Assembly: GCF_023838525.1 (NCBI RefSeq)
Contig: NZ_JAHUQD010000003.1
Coordinates: 147,434 to 211,433 of the forward strand
Source of the DNA: Caldicoprobacter algeriensis
Lineage (GTDB): Bacteria > Bacillota > Clostridia > Caldicoprobacterales > Caldicoprobacteraceae
Direction of reading: 5' to 3'
DNA: 64,000 nt
A program made the translations under genes and the position numbers. Of this stretch, positions 26,776-35,344 are shown piece by piece. The notes beneath the pieces were generated by a model. The model made no database searches, was not told where the DNA came from, and saw only the letters and a list, made by a program, of their open reading frames with translations. How positions within the stretch are numbered: the stretch's first letter is position 1; every line of letters begins with the position of its first letter.

Positions 26776-27800
26776 GTTTAACGGAAGATAAAGTGATAGC
26801 CCGTACGCTTTTCTTTAAAAAGAAACAGACTACATATGAACAGCTTTTCTATAATACAAAAACGGTGTACGAGGCAATAAAAGAAACGGTATCGCCTAAT
26901 ACTAAAGTGTATCTTGCGGAGGGAATTAAGGATACGTATAATTACCACAACGTTCACGACTTTTTCTCGATAGATGAGGCGGTACGGGCGGCATCAAAAG
27001 CTAGTATCGTAATTGCTGTGTGTGGTGATACCAGTGGTATGGGCAATGGGAACGATAGTGGAGAGTCAGTTGACCCGGTATAAATACATCTATCGTATGA
27101 ACAGAGATTTCTTCTTTAAGGAACCAAAAAACTTGGGAAACCTATAGTATTAGTGCTGTGCAATGCAAGGCTTCCCGAGCTTTCATATGAGAGCCAATAC
27201 ATGGATGCCGTATTGGAAGGGTGGAAACTTGGCATGGAAGGTGCTTCAGCTATAGCGCAGGTATTGTTTGGTGATTACAACCCTGCGAGTAGGCTTCTTG
27301 TAACTCTACCTAAACGATCGGGACAACTTTTGATATACTACTTACAGCATCTTATGGATAAAAAGCAATTCTTGAGGAATAGCTATCTTGAGGTGGATTT
27401 AAATCCTTTTTATGCCTTTGGATATAGGTTGAGCTATTTAACCTTTAAATATGAAGACGTACATATGACTAAGGAACAAAATGGGATCAAGGTAAGGGTT
27501 ACTATTTATAATGAAGGATCGTATGACGGCGAAGAGGTCGTACAAGTGTATGTACGCAAGAGGTTTTACATAGGTGATACAGCTTGAAAAAGAGCTTAAG
27601 GCCTACAAATGGAGATTCATTGAAAAAATAAAAGAGTGACGGTTGAATTTGATGTTCTTTATGATTCGTTATGCTATCACAACATTGAAAATCGTATGGG
27701 GATAGAAAATTGCTGGGCAGATATAATGGTTGGTTCTTTCTCTAACAATATACATGTGCAGGTATCGCTTGAGTTTACGCTTAATGACTATATTTTTTAA
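26776..27800 (+). pseudogene. 3' remnant of a GH3 glycosidase gene, multiply frameshifted
   Basis: Three pieces in different frames follow the order of a GH3 C-terminal half. First is TKVYLAEGIKDTYN..ASIVIAVCGDTSGMGNGNDSGE (the GH3 C domain). Then comes LPELSYESQYMDAVLEGWKLGMEGASAIAQVLFGDYNPASRLLVTLPKRSGQ, and last an Fn3-like tail with ELKAYKWRFIEKIK and DIMVGSFS. At least two frameshifts plus the transposon break prevent a product. The original enzyme was probably a beta-glucosidase or beta-xylosidase. Confidence 0.82.
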
Positions 27801-27895
27801 TTCTGAGGTGCTTGACAGATTATTAAATAAATGATATATTATTTGTAGATAGTAGAACAATGTTTTATAATATAGCACAAAAGGGTATGTGTAAT

Positions 27896-28645
27896 ATGGA
27901 AGTAAAAATTAAATCACTAGAGAAAGCGTTAAAAATATTAGAGTGTTTTACCCCGGAAGAACCAGAGCTGGGAGTTACAGAGATAAGCAGAAAGCTTGAT
28001 ATGCATAAAAGTAGTGTTTTTAATATAGTAGATACACTTAAAAAGTGTGGTTATTTAGAACAAGATCCTAAAAACGGGAAATATAGACTCGGACTTAAAG
28101 TTCTTAAGTTGAGTTATAACTTGTATTCTTCTTATGATGTAAGAAAGACATTGAGGCCACTATTGGAAGATGTATCTCATAAGACTAACGAAACTGTTTA
28201 TTTGGGGGTGTTATATGAGGAAGAGGTAATATATATAGATGCCGTTTTTCCCCTATCTTCTACATTGACTAGAAATATAATAGGTATAAAAGCGCCTCTT
28301 TATTGTACAGCTATAGGTAAAGCTTTACTGGCATCTTTGCCTGATGATATGATTGAAAAAATACTAAGCAGGCCGTTGGAGGCCTATACGCAAAGCACAA
28401 TAACTGACAGAGAAAAATTATGGGAAGAAATAAAGCATATACGTATGAAGGGATATGCAGTGGATAATATGGAGCATGAATACGGTATAAAATGCGTAGG
28501 AATTGCTATAAAAGGATTAAATGGTTTACCTATATGTGCTGTAAGTATTTCTGGGCCATCACTTAGATTTAATGAAGATAAGATAAGAGAATATGCTTCT
28601 ATTCTTATGCGACTTAAGAAGAAAGCCGAGACCTTTTTATTGTAA
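27896..28645 (+). CDS. IclR family transcriptional regulator
   Basis: Protein of 249 residues. The N-terminal winged helix-turn-helix reads SLEKALKILECF..LGVTEISRKLDMHKSSVFNIVDTLKKCGYLEQ. The C-terminal GAF-like effector domain contains APLYCTAIGKALLASLP, the IclR hallmark. It probably controls the DapA-TRAP-URO-D genes downstream on the same strand and binds a small carboxylate (inference). ATG 27896 is preferred, with AAAGGGT 9 bases upstream. Its codon use is clearly A+T-richer than the genes before 23.4 kb. Confidence 0.93.
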   Translation: MEVKIKSLEKALKILECFTPEEPELGVTEISRKLDMHKSSVFNIVDTLKKCGYLEQDPKNGKYRLGLKVLKLSYNLYSSYDVRKTLRPLLEDVSHKTNETVYLGVLYEEEVIYIDAVFPLSSTLTRNIIGIKAPLYCTAIGKALLASLPDDMIEKILSRPLEAYTQSTITDREKLWEEIKHIRMKGYAVDNMEHEYGIKCVGIAIKGLNGLPICAVSISGPSLRFNEDKIREYASILMRLKKKAETFLL

Positions 28646-28845
28646 TAATTTTTTGAATAAAATTAGTGTTGTTTTTAAATTAAATATGGTTTGCCTATAT
28701 CAAGAGATATTGTTCTATATTGTAATACAAATCGTATCATATAACTTATATACATACTGGTGGATATTGGAAATTATATAGTTGAGACAATAAAATTTTA
28801 AGTTTAATCAATAAATAAAGAACTCAAAAGGAAAGAAGGTTAGTA

Positions 28846-29772
28846 ATGATGCTATCATATGGAAAAGTTTGGCCTACAATGATAACTCCTTTTACAAATG
28901 ATAACAAAATTGATTATAAAGCATTGGAAGATTTGATAGAGTGGTATATTGATCACAACGTAGATGGATTATTTGCAGTTTGCGGTTCCAGTGAAATGTT
29001 TCACCTCTCATTGAGAGAACGGGTAAATATAGCGAGTTTTGTAAAAGAAAAAGTTTGTGGTAGAGTACCTGTGATTGCATCGGGGCATGTGTCGGAGTCA
29101 ATAGATGATCAAATAGAAGAATTAAAAAGAATGGTTGATACCGGAATTGATGCTTTAATTTTAATCAGTAACAGACTTGCACGCCAGGAAGACGATGATA
29201 ACGTCTGGAAAAAAAATACTGAACTTATATTAAAAGAAATTACTGATATTCCTTTAGGCATTTATGAGTGTCCATATCCATACAAAAGATTGTTGTCGCC
29301 CGAATTGCTAAAATGGTGTGCTGCTACACAGAGGTTTTTCTTGATGAAGGATACATCGTGTGACTTAGAATTGTTATCAGCGAAATGCAAAGCGGTTTCT
29401 GGTTCCAATCTCAAAATATACAATGCTAATACTGCAACTCTTGTCAAGTCAATGGAATTTGGTGTGGCAGGTTATATGGGAGTAATGGCCAATTTTCATC
29501 CTGATTTATATGTAAGCCTTATGGATAACATTCAATCTAAAGATACAAAGCTTAAAAAACTTGAAAGTTTTTTGAGCCTTGCGTCTCTTATAGAATCTCA
29601 GTGTTATCCCATTAGTGCAAAATACTACCTGCGGCTTGAAGGTCTAGCTATAAATTTGGATACAAGATCAAGAAGCTTAAACGATTTTACTCCTGAAATG
29701 AAATTGCAGGTGGAATACCTTTATAATCTCACTATGGAATATAGACAAGAATTTTTAGCTCTAAAAGGATAA
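28846..29772 (+). CDS. DapA-family Schiff-base aldolase/lyase
   Basis: Protein of 308 residues and a (beta/alpha)8 barrel of the dihydrodipicolinate synthase/N-acetylneuraminate lyase superfamily. The Schiff-base lysine is Lys168 in FFLMKDTS and the conserved tyrosine is Tyr140 in GIYECPYP. The substrate loop reads CGSSEM where DapA has GTTGE, so lysine synthesis is unlikely. The genes around it (IclR, TRAP) point to catabolic cleavage of a 2-keto acid. A palindrome, TTGTAATACAA, lies upstream at 28720-28730. Exact substrate unknown. Confidence 0.87.
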   Translation: MMLSYGKVWPTMITPFTNDNKIDYKALEDLIEWYIDHNVDGLFAVCGSSEMFHLSLRERVNIASFVKEKVCGRVPVIASGHVSESIDDQIEELKRMVDTGIDALILISNRLARQEDDDNVWKKNTELILKEITDIPLGIYECPYPYKRLLSPELLKWCAATQRFFLMKDTSCDLELLSAKCKAVSGSNLKIYNANTATLVKSMEFGVAGYMGVMANFHPDLYVSLMDNIQSKDTKLKKLESFLSLASLIESQCYPISAKYYLRLEGLAINLDTRSRSLNDFTPEMKLQVEYLYNLTMEYRQEFLALKG

Positions 29773-29861
29773 GCTTAATATGTGTTGATAACATCCTATG
29801 AACTAAAGTTTATGGGATGTTGTGATATATATTCAATATTACCAAAGAAAGGGGATCATTT

Positions 29862-30935
29862 ATGAATAAAAAATTATTGAGTTTATTGCTGGTTTTATCT
29901 ATTATTCTAAGCTTTACTTTAATAGGCTGCAATAAAAATACTGGAACAAATGAAAAGGCTACTCCTGGAAATGAGTCAAACCAGAAAACAGAAGAGAAAA
30001 AGCCATCAAAGAAGTTTGCTCTGCGTTTCTCTACGGCATCGGTTCCTACTGATGCTCATACAGAAGCTCTTTATAAATTTAAAGAAGCCATAGAGAAAAG
30101 CACTGATGGTCAGATAACGGTTGAAGTTTACCATTCTGGTTCTCTTTATGGTCAAGGGGAAGACTGTGAAGCTACTATAAGAGGCGATCTTGAAATGTGC
30201 TATATGTCGGCTCAGTGGATTGCTGAAAAAGTACCGGAAGTTTCAATGTTTACTGCAGGGTATATTTTTAAAGACTATAATCACATGACAAAAGTGTTAA
30301 ACGGTGAAATTGGTCGTGAATTATTTGATACTGTTGCCAAAAAAATAGGAGCAAGGCCGCTTGCTGCCTTTTATCTTGGTGCTAGGCAATTGAATTTGCG
30401 AGATATTGGTAGAGAAGTTAAAACTCCAGCCGACTTAAAAGGTGTTAAACTAAGAATGCCCAATACTCCAGCATGGCTGTTTTTAGGGAAAGCTCTGGGG
30501 GCAAATCCTACGCCTCTTGCGTTTAACGAAGTTTATCTGGCATTGAAAACGGGTACTGTCGATGGACAAGATAACCCGCTTCCAACAACTAAAAATGCAA
30601 AATTCTATGAGGTTACCAAGTATATTATACTTACTGAGCATGTTATTGATTCAGTATGGCCAACTATTAACGAAAAGGTATGGCAGGAAATGGGGCCAGA
30701 TTTGCAGAAAAAAATGTTGGAAGCCGTAGAAGTTGCAAGACAATATTGTGATAAAAAGAACCTTGATGCAGAAAAGGAGCTTGTGGAGTTTTTCAAGCAA
30801 CAAGGACTTACGGTTATTGAACCTGATAAAGAAGCATTCAGAAATGCAGTTCAAAAAGCGTATCTTGACAACAAAGAGATATCCGGTAAATGGGATATGG
30901 AACTTTATAATAAAATTCAGGAGCTGGCTAAATAG
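29862..30935 (+). CDS. dctP: TRAP transporter substrate-binding protein DctP
   Basis: Lipoprotein of 357 residues with signal peptide and lipobox (FTLIGC, Cys23), then the DctP fold. AALKTGTVDGQ is present here as LALKTGTVDGQDNPLP, and the conserved arginine that salt-bridges the ligand carboxylate is likely in LKGVKLRMPN. It captures a carboxylate for the sodium-driven DctQM permease encoded next. A hairpin separates it from dctQ. Confidence 0.94.
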   Translation: MNKKLLSLLLVLSIILSFTLIGCNKNTGTNEKATPGNESNQKTEEKKPSKKFALRFSTASVPTDAHTEALYKFKEAIEKSTDGQITVEVYHSGSLYGQGEDCEATIRGDLEMCYMSAQWIAEKVPEVSMFTAGYIFKDYNHMTKVLNGEIGRELFDTVAKKIGARPLAAFYLGARQLNLRDIGREVKTPADLKGVKLRMPNTPAWLFLGKALGANPTPLAFNEVYLALKTGTVDGQDNPLPTTKNAKFYEVTKYIILTEHVIDSVWPTINEKVWQEMGPDLQKKMLEAVEVARQYCDKKNLDAEKELVEFFKQQGLTVIEPDKEAFRNAVQKAYLDNKEISGKWDMELYNKIQELAK

Positions 30936-30950
30936 AATTTATTGTGCAAA

Positions 30951-30976
30951 TCCGGTCCTTTAAAATAAGGACCGGA
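30951..30976 (+). promoter_or_regulatory. Intercistronic hairpin between dctP and dctQ
   Basis: TCCGGTCCTT (30951-30960) pairs perfectly with AAGGACCGGA (30967-30976) around a 6-nt loop, followed by AAAGTTTT. It may protect the dctP message or attenuate transcription into dctQM. Confidence 0.75.
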
Positions 30977-31002
30977 AAAGTTTTAATTAAGGGAGGATAT
31001 CG

Positions 31003-31524
31003 ATGAATTCGAGAAAAATTTGGAAAGTGTTGCTTGATACGGTAGAAATATATATTCCCTTAATTATATTTTTAATAATGTTTATAGTATTTGTTGTAGA
31101 AATTTTCGCGCGATATTTATTTAATTATCCTCTTGACTGGTCATTTGAAGTTAGTAACTTAACCTATGTTTGGACGGCAATATTGGGGGCATGCTATACT
31201 ACGCGAAAACACGAGCACGTTTGTTTTACTCTTATTTATGAAAAATTTTCTTCTAAAGGAAGGTTAATAGCAAACTGTTTGGGTAATCTTCTTGTGATTA
31301 TAGCGTTTATTATTGCAATCTATCCGTCCTACAGCTATATTATGGCGTACCATAATACACATACGGCAGTTTTAGGAATACCCCTCGACATAGGTTTTAT
31401 GCCTTTTCTTGTCTCTACGGTATTTATAATCAGTCATTTAATTTATGATACTGTAAACGATATACGTAAGCTTATATCTAAAAAGTACGATGTTGATGAA
31501 AACATAACCAATAATGCTATATAG
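31003..31524 (+). CDS. dctQ: TRAP transporter small permease DctQ
   Basis: Membrane protein of 173 residues with four hydrophobic helices and the DctQ segment EIFARYLFNYPLDWSFEVSNLTYVW near residues 35-60. It partners the large subunit encoded 36 bp downstream. GGGAGG precedes its ATG. Confidence 0.92.
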   Translation: MNSRKIWKVLLDTVEIYIPLIIFLIMFIVFVVEIFARYLFNYPLDWSFEVSNLTYVWTAILGACYTTRKHEHVCFTLIYEKFSSKGRLIANCLGNLLVIIAFIIAIYPSYSYIMAYHNTHTAVLGIPLDIGFMPFLVSTVFIISHLIYDTVNDIRKLISKKYDVDENITNNAI

Positions 31525-31560
31525 AGATGTAAAATTTCATGTAAAGGGTGGTAGTAAAAT

Positions 31561-32850
31561 ATGAGTACAGCTGTATGGGTTCCATTAATAATGTTTGTAT
31601 TAATTTTTATACTGAGGATTCCAATTTCTCTTGGTATGCTTTCTGCAGCCATTTTGTATCTTCTTGTAAAAGGTGCTAATATTGGTCAAATTGTAAATCT
31701 TGTTATGTTTAGGTTATATTCCAATTATACTGTCATAGCTGTTCCTCTATTTGTATTTAGCGCACTTGTAATGAATACTGGTAAAATAACAGAGAAGGTG
31801 TTCAATTTTGCTGATGCCTTAGTGGGTAGATGGAAGGGCGGATTGGGGCATGTGAATGTACTTGCGTCTCTCATATTTTCAGGTATGACCGGCTCTGCAG
31901 TTGCAGATGCTTCTGGACTTGGTATTATGGAAATAGATGCAATGAGGAAGGCAGGATATGACGATGGTTTTAGCTGTGCTGTAACAGCTTCGTCTGCAGT
32001 AATAGGACCCACATTTCCACCAAGTATTCCAATGCTTATTTATGCAATGCTCTCAGGGGCATCAGTTGGTGCTTTATTTTTGGGTGGAGTTGCGCCCGGA
32101 GTGCTGCTTGCAGTAGTTTTAATGGTTTACGTTGCGTATATTTCTAATAAGAGGAATTATCCCAGGGGACCTCAATATACTTTAAGGGAGTTTCTGGTTA
32201 TTACATTTAAAGCTCTGCCAGCCCTTTTTACGCCTGTAATTTTACTTACATGCATATATACAGGTGTAGTTACACCCACTGAAGCTGCTGCAGTTGCTGC
32301 ATTATACGCGCTTGTGGTTTCGATATTTGTATATAAGTCAATGGGCCTAAAAGAGCTTTTTAATGTACTAAAAGAAACAGTTAAAACTACCGGTAACCTT
32401 GGCCTAATAGTCGGTTCTGCATTTGCGTTTTCATATATAGCTGCAAATGAGCGTATTCCGCAAACTTTTGCCAGCTTTTTCTTAGGAATTACAGATAATA
32501 AGTATGTATTTTTATTTATAATTAACATTGCATTTCTTATATTAGGTATGTTTTTTGATACTTCAACTATACAGCTTGTATTTTTACCTATTGTACTTCC
32601 TGTTGTAAACGCTCTTGGTATAGATCTAGTTCACTTTGGGGTTGTAATTTGTCTTAATATGATGATAGGGCTTTTAACACCGCCTTTTGGTATGCTTTTG
32701 TTTATAACATCAGGAATTTCGGGGACACCTCTTAAAGATGTGATTAAAGAAACACTACCAATGACTGTGGTTATGATCATTTTCTTGTTTATATTAACCT
32801 TTGTGCCTGATATTGTAATGTTTATACCAAACCATATGATGGCAAGATAA
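31561..32850 (+). CDS. dctM: TRAP transporter large permease DctM
   Basis: Protein of 429 residues with about 12 membrane segments; this is the sodium-coupled transport subunit. DctM signatures include SGMTGSAVADASGLGIMEI, AVTASSAVIGPTFPPSIPMLIYA, TGVVTPTEAAAVAALYAL and GLLTPPFGMLL. Together with DctPQ it forms a complete TRAP importer. The ligand is likely a sugar acid or other carboxylate (inference). Confidence 0.95.
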   Translation: MSTAVWVPLIMFVLIFILRIPISLGMLSAAILYLLVKGANIGQIVNLVMFRLYSNYTVIAVPLFVFSALVMNTGKITEKVFNFADALVGRWKGGLGHVNVLASLIFSGMTGSAVADASGLGIMEIDAMRKAGYDDGFSCAVTASSAVIGPTFPPSIPMLIYAMLSGASVGALFLGGVAPGVLLAVVLMVYVAYISNKRNYPRGPQYTLREFLVITFKALPALFTPVILLTCIYTGVVTPTEAAAVAALYALVVSIFVYKSMGLKELFNVLKETVKTTGNLGLIVGSAFAFSYIAANERIPQTFASFFLGITDNKYVFLFIINIAFLILGMFFDTSTIQLVFLPIVLPVVNALGIDLVHFGVVICLNMMIGLLTPPFGMLLFITSGISGTPLKDVIKETLPMTVVMIIFLFILTFVPDIVMFIPNHMMAR

Positions 32851-32874
32851 GAGTATAGAAAACGAACTTAAACT

Positions 32875-32916
32875 GTACCTGCTGAGATAGAAAAAATCTA
32901 TTGATGAAGCAGGTAC
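32875..32916 (+). promoter_or_regulatory. Intercistronic stem-loop between dctM and the first URO-D-like gene
   Basis: GTACCTGCT (32875-32883) pairs perfectly with AGCAGGTAC (32908-32916). The 24-nt loop contains a smaller AGAT/ATCT stem. No T-run follows, so mRNA processing or attenuation is likelier than termination. Confidence 0.55.
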
Positions 32917-32971
32917 CATCGCGAAAATAAAGTTTATTCTTTTTTTATAAAGCCTGTTGGAGGTTAATTAT

Positions 32972-34072
32972 ATGAAAGATTATAGGTTAAGAAACCATAT
33001 ACCCATAAGTGGTCCAGCAACACGCGAGCCTTTTGTCGGCGATGAGCCCTATTTAAGAGTATCGCTTGGGTTTTGCCCGCGATGGTATAACAGGCGGTTG
33101 GGTATAGATTTTTCTGAAAAATGGCACCTTGACCCTGAATACCGATATGAGACCTTGGTGATAATGAAAGGATATCTCCACAAAATATTTCCTATGGTGC
33201 CTTATTTTACTCCGCTTTATGAAGATGGTATTGAAAGAAGCTGCGCAACAATTTCTGGTGTACACGGTGCTGTGTTTATCCCTCTTGTTTATGGGCTTGA
33301 GGTAACATATAGCAAGGATGACTGGCCGTGGGTTCGTGCTGATAAACATCTTACAAAGGAGCAGATAGAAAACCTTAAGCCTTTCGATCTGTACAGTAAT
33401 CCGGTAGTTGTGCAACTTTTAGAGCAGATGGATATTATAGAGAAAAAATGGGGAATGATACATGGATATATCAACTATCAAGGTATTTTAAATAATGCCT
33501 TCAGAATAAGAGGCAGCGAAATATTTTTGGATATGTATGATGATCCTGATTTTGTGCATTTCTTTTTTAACCACATAGCACAGACTATCTTGAACGTTTC
33601 AAAGCTTATACAGGAAAGGCAAAGAAAATCGGGATTTTATATAAACCTGATGTCTCTTAGTAATTGTGTTATGAATATGATTTCGCCGGAACAATATCAA
33701 AAATTTGTTCTTCCTTATGATATGATGCTTTCTAAAGAGTATGAAAGGTTTGGTATCCATACATGTAACTGGGATATAACGCCTTATATAAATGTACTTC
33801 GTAAAATTGATAAAATGGGATATATAGATATGGGAATGGTTTCGGATATGAAAAGGGTAAAAGAAGTATTTCCGGATGCAAGGAGGGCAGTAATGTACAG
33901 CCCTGTAGAACTTGAGAAAAAAACTGCGGATGAAATAAGGTTAGATATACAGAGAATTTACGATGAACTTGCCCCCTGCGACATAGTGATGGCAGATATT
34001 CAAGATACAACGCCCGACTCGAAGGTTATAGAGTTTTTAAATATAGTTGATGATGTTCAAGGGAAATATTGA
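32972..34072 (+). CDS. URO-D superfamily protein, MtaA-like (first of pair)
   Basis: Protein of 366 residues with the uroporphyrinogen decarboxylase/methylcobamide methyltransferase fold (EIFLDMYDDPDFVHFFFNHI and the barrel end). His263 and Cys265 (GIHTCNW) match the HxC zinc-ligand motif of corrinoid:thiol methyltransferases rather than a heme-pathway decarboxylase. It starts at ATG 32972 behind TTGGAGG; the TTG at 32957 would overlap that site. No corrinoid protein is encoded nearby. Probably part of catabolism of the TRAP substrate; reaction unknown. Confidence 0.78.
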   Translation: MKDYRLRNHIPISGPATREPFVGDEPYLRVSLGFCPRWYNRRLGIDFSEKWHLDPEYRYETLVIMKGYLHKIFPMVPYFTPLYEDGIERSCATISGVHGAVFIPLVYGLEVTYSKDDWPWVRADKHLTKEQIENLKPFDLYSNPVVVQLLEQMDIIEKKWGMIHGYINYQGILNNAFRIRGSEIFLDMYDDPDFVHFFFNHIAQTILNVSKLIQERQRKSGFYINLMSLSNCVMNMISPEQYQKFVLPYDMMLSKEYERFGIHTCNWDITPYINVLRKIDKMGYIDMGMVSDMKRVKEVFPDARRAVMYSPVELEKKTADEIRLDIQRIYDELAPCDIVMADIQDTTPDSKVIEFLNIVDDVQGKY

Positions 34073-34111
34073 TGCTTATATCAATAATTCTGTTTTTGGG
34101 AGGTTTTGGCG

Positions 34112-35230
34112 TTGTTTGATGATATTATAGAATCCATTGCCAAAAAGCTAAAGGTAACCCCTGATGGAAAAGAAAAAATTGCAAAGGTATTAAATGGGGA
34201 GACGGTGGATTGTTTGCCTTTAATATTTTGGAAACCCCAAAACACAACTATTTTAGGCAAAACTTATAATATGAAAGAACAGTTTTACAGCAAAGAAAAG
34301 ATGCTTTATGCCCATTTGGAGGAAATAGAATGCTGTGCATGCTGTACATTTGATGCCCTTTTGTGTTTGCGCCCGAATTTCGGAACGGTGTTTATTCCTG
34401 CTATGTTTGGTCTTAAGTACCAGGTGTTTGAAGATAAATATCCCTGGTTGGTATCCCATCTTACTAAGCAGGATATAGTAAAATTTGAGTTTCCCGATCT
34501 GGACAAGAATGAAATGATGTGCAAAGCCCTAGAATATATTCGGTTTTTCAAAGAAAATTTGCCTGAATGGATCCATGTGTACCTTCCCGATACTCAGGGG
34601 CCGTTTGATATAGCGCATATGGTGTATGGTGATGATATCTTCTTGGAACTTTATGATGATCCCCAGTTTGTACATGATCTTATGGAAATTTGTACACAGA
34701 TGTATATACAAGTTTCAATAAAACTTAAAGAAGCAATAGGCGAAGCGTTGAACGAATGTTATCATGGGCATGCATTGGTTAGAGGTATTTATATGAAAAA
34801 TGGTGGCGTGAGAATTTCGGAAGATAGTGCAACCCTTCTGTCGCCTTTTCATATCGATGAGTTTGTTGTACCATATCTGAAAAAAGCACTTGAGCCTTTT
34901 GGTGGAGGGTTTATACATTATTGTGGTAAAAATGACTATTTTTTAGAAGTCCTTCTTGATATGGACGAGGTGCGCGCAATAAACTTTGGCAATCCTGAAA
35001 AGCATGACTTTGAAACTGTTATGAAAAAGTTCTTGGATCATAATAAATGTTATTTTGGCTTGTGGCCTAAGATGCAGAATGAAACCATTAGCGAGTATAT
35101 TATAAGAATGAAGAAGGTATCTGATGGAGGTAAAAGAGGTCTTTTGCTTCATTTTGACGAATCAATGTATCCTGATTATTCATGCGAGCAGATTTTCACT
35201 TTGTGGCAAAGTGTGATGACAAGTGCGTGA
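34112..35230 (+). CDS. URO-D superfamily protein, MtaA-like (second of pair)
   Basis: Protein of 372 residues related to its upstream neighbour (DIFLELYDDPQFVHDLMEI). It keeps HxCG at His269 and Cys271 (GFIHYCGKND), and a later cysteine in KCYFGLWP could be a third zinc ligand, as in MtaA/MtbA. TTG 34112 fits the ribosome binding site GGGAGG (8 bases), whereas TTG 34106 is too close. The tandem pair suggests partner subunits or consecutive steps. Substrate unknown. Confidence 0.78.
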   Translation: MFDDIIESIAKKLKVTPDGKEKIAKVLNGETVDCLPLIFWKPQNTTILGKTYNMKEQFYSKEKMLYAHLEEIECCACCTFDALLCLRPNFGTVFIPAMFGLKYQVFEDKYPWLVSHLTKQDIVKFEFPDLDKNEMMCKALEYIRFFKENLPEWIHVYLPDTQGPFDIAHMVYGDDIFLELYDDPQFVHDLMEICTQMYIQVSIKLKEAIGEALNECYHGHALVRGIYMKNGGVRISEDSATLLSPFHIDEFVVPYLKKALEPFGGGFIHYCGKNDYFLEVLLDMDEVRAINFGNPEKHDFETVMKKFLDHNKCYFGLWPKMQNETISEYIIRMKKVSDGGKRGLLLHFDESMYPDYSCEQIFTLWQSVMTSA

Positions 35231-35344
35231 ATTTTAAAAGGAGAGATATGAATATATATTTTTCCTTAAAAAGTGTTATATTTAATATTGCAATTCTGTT
35301 ATAAAATATAGATACCAGTTGAAAGTTAGATTCCGAGGAGGAAT

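Noticed and set aside
23601..26780. Target-site duplication of the Tn7-like element
   Set aside because: The 5-bp flanks CTTGA and GTTTA differ; a deletion beside the element explains it better.
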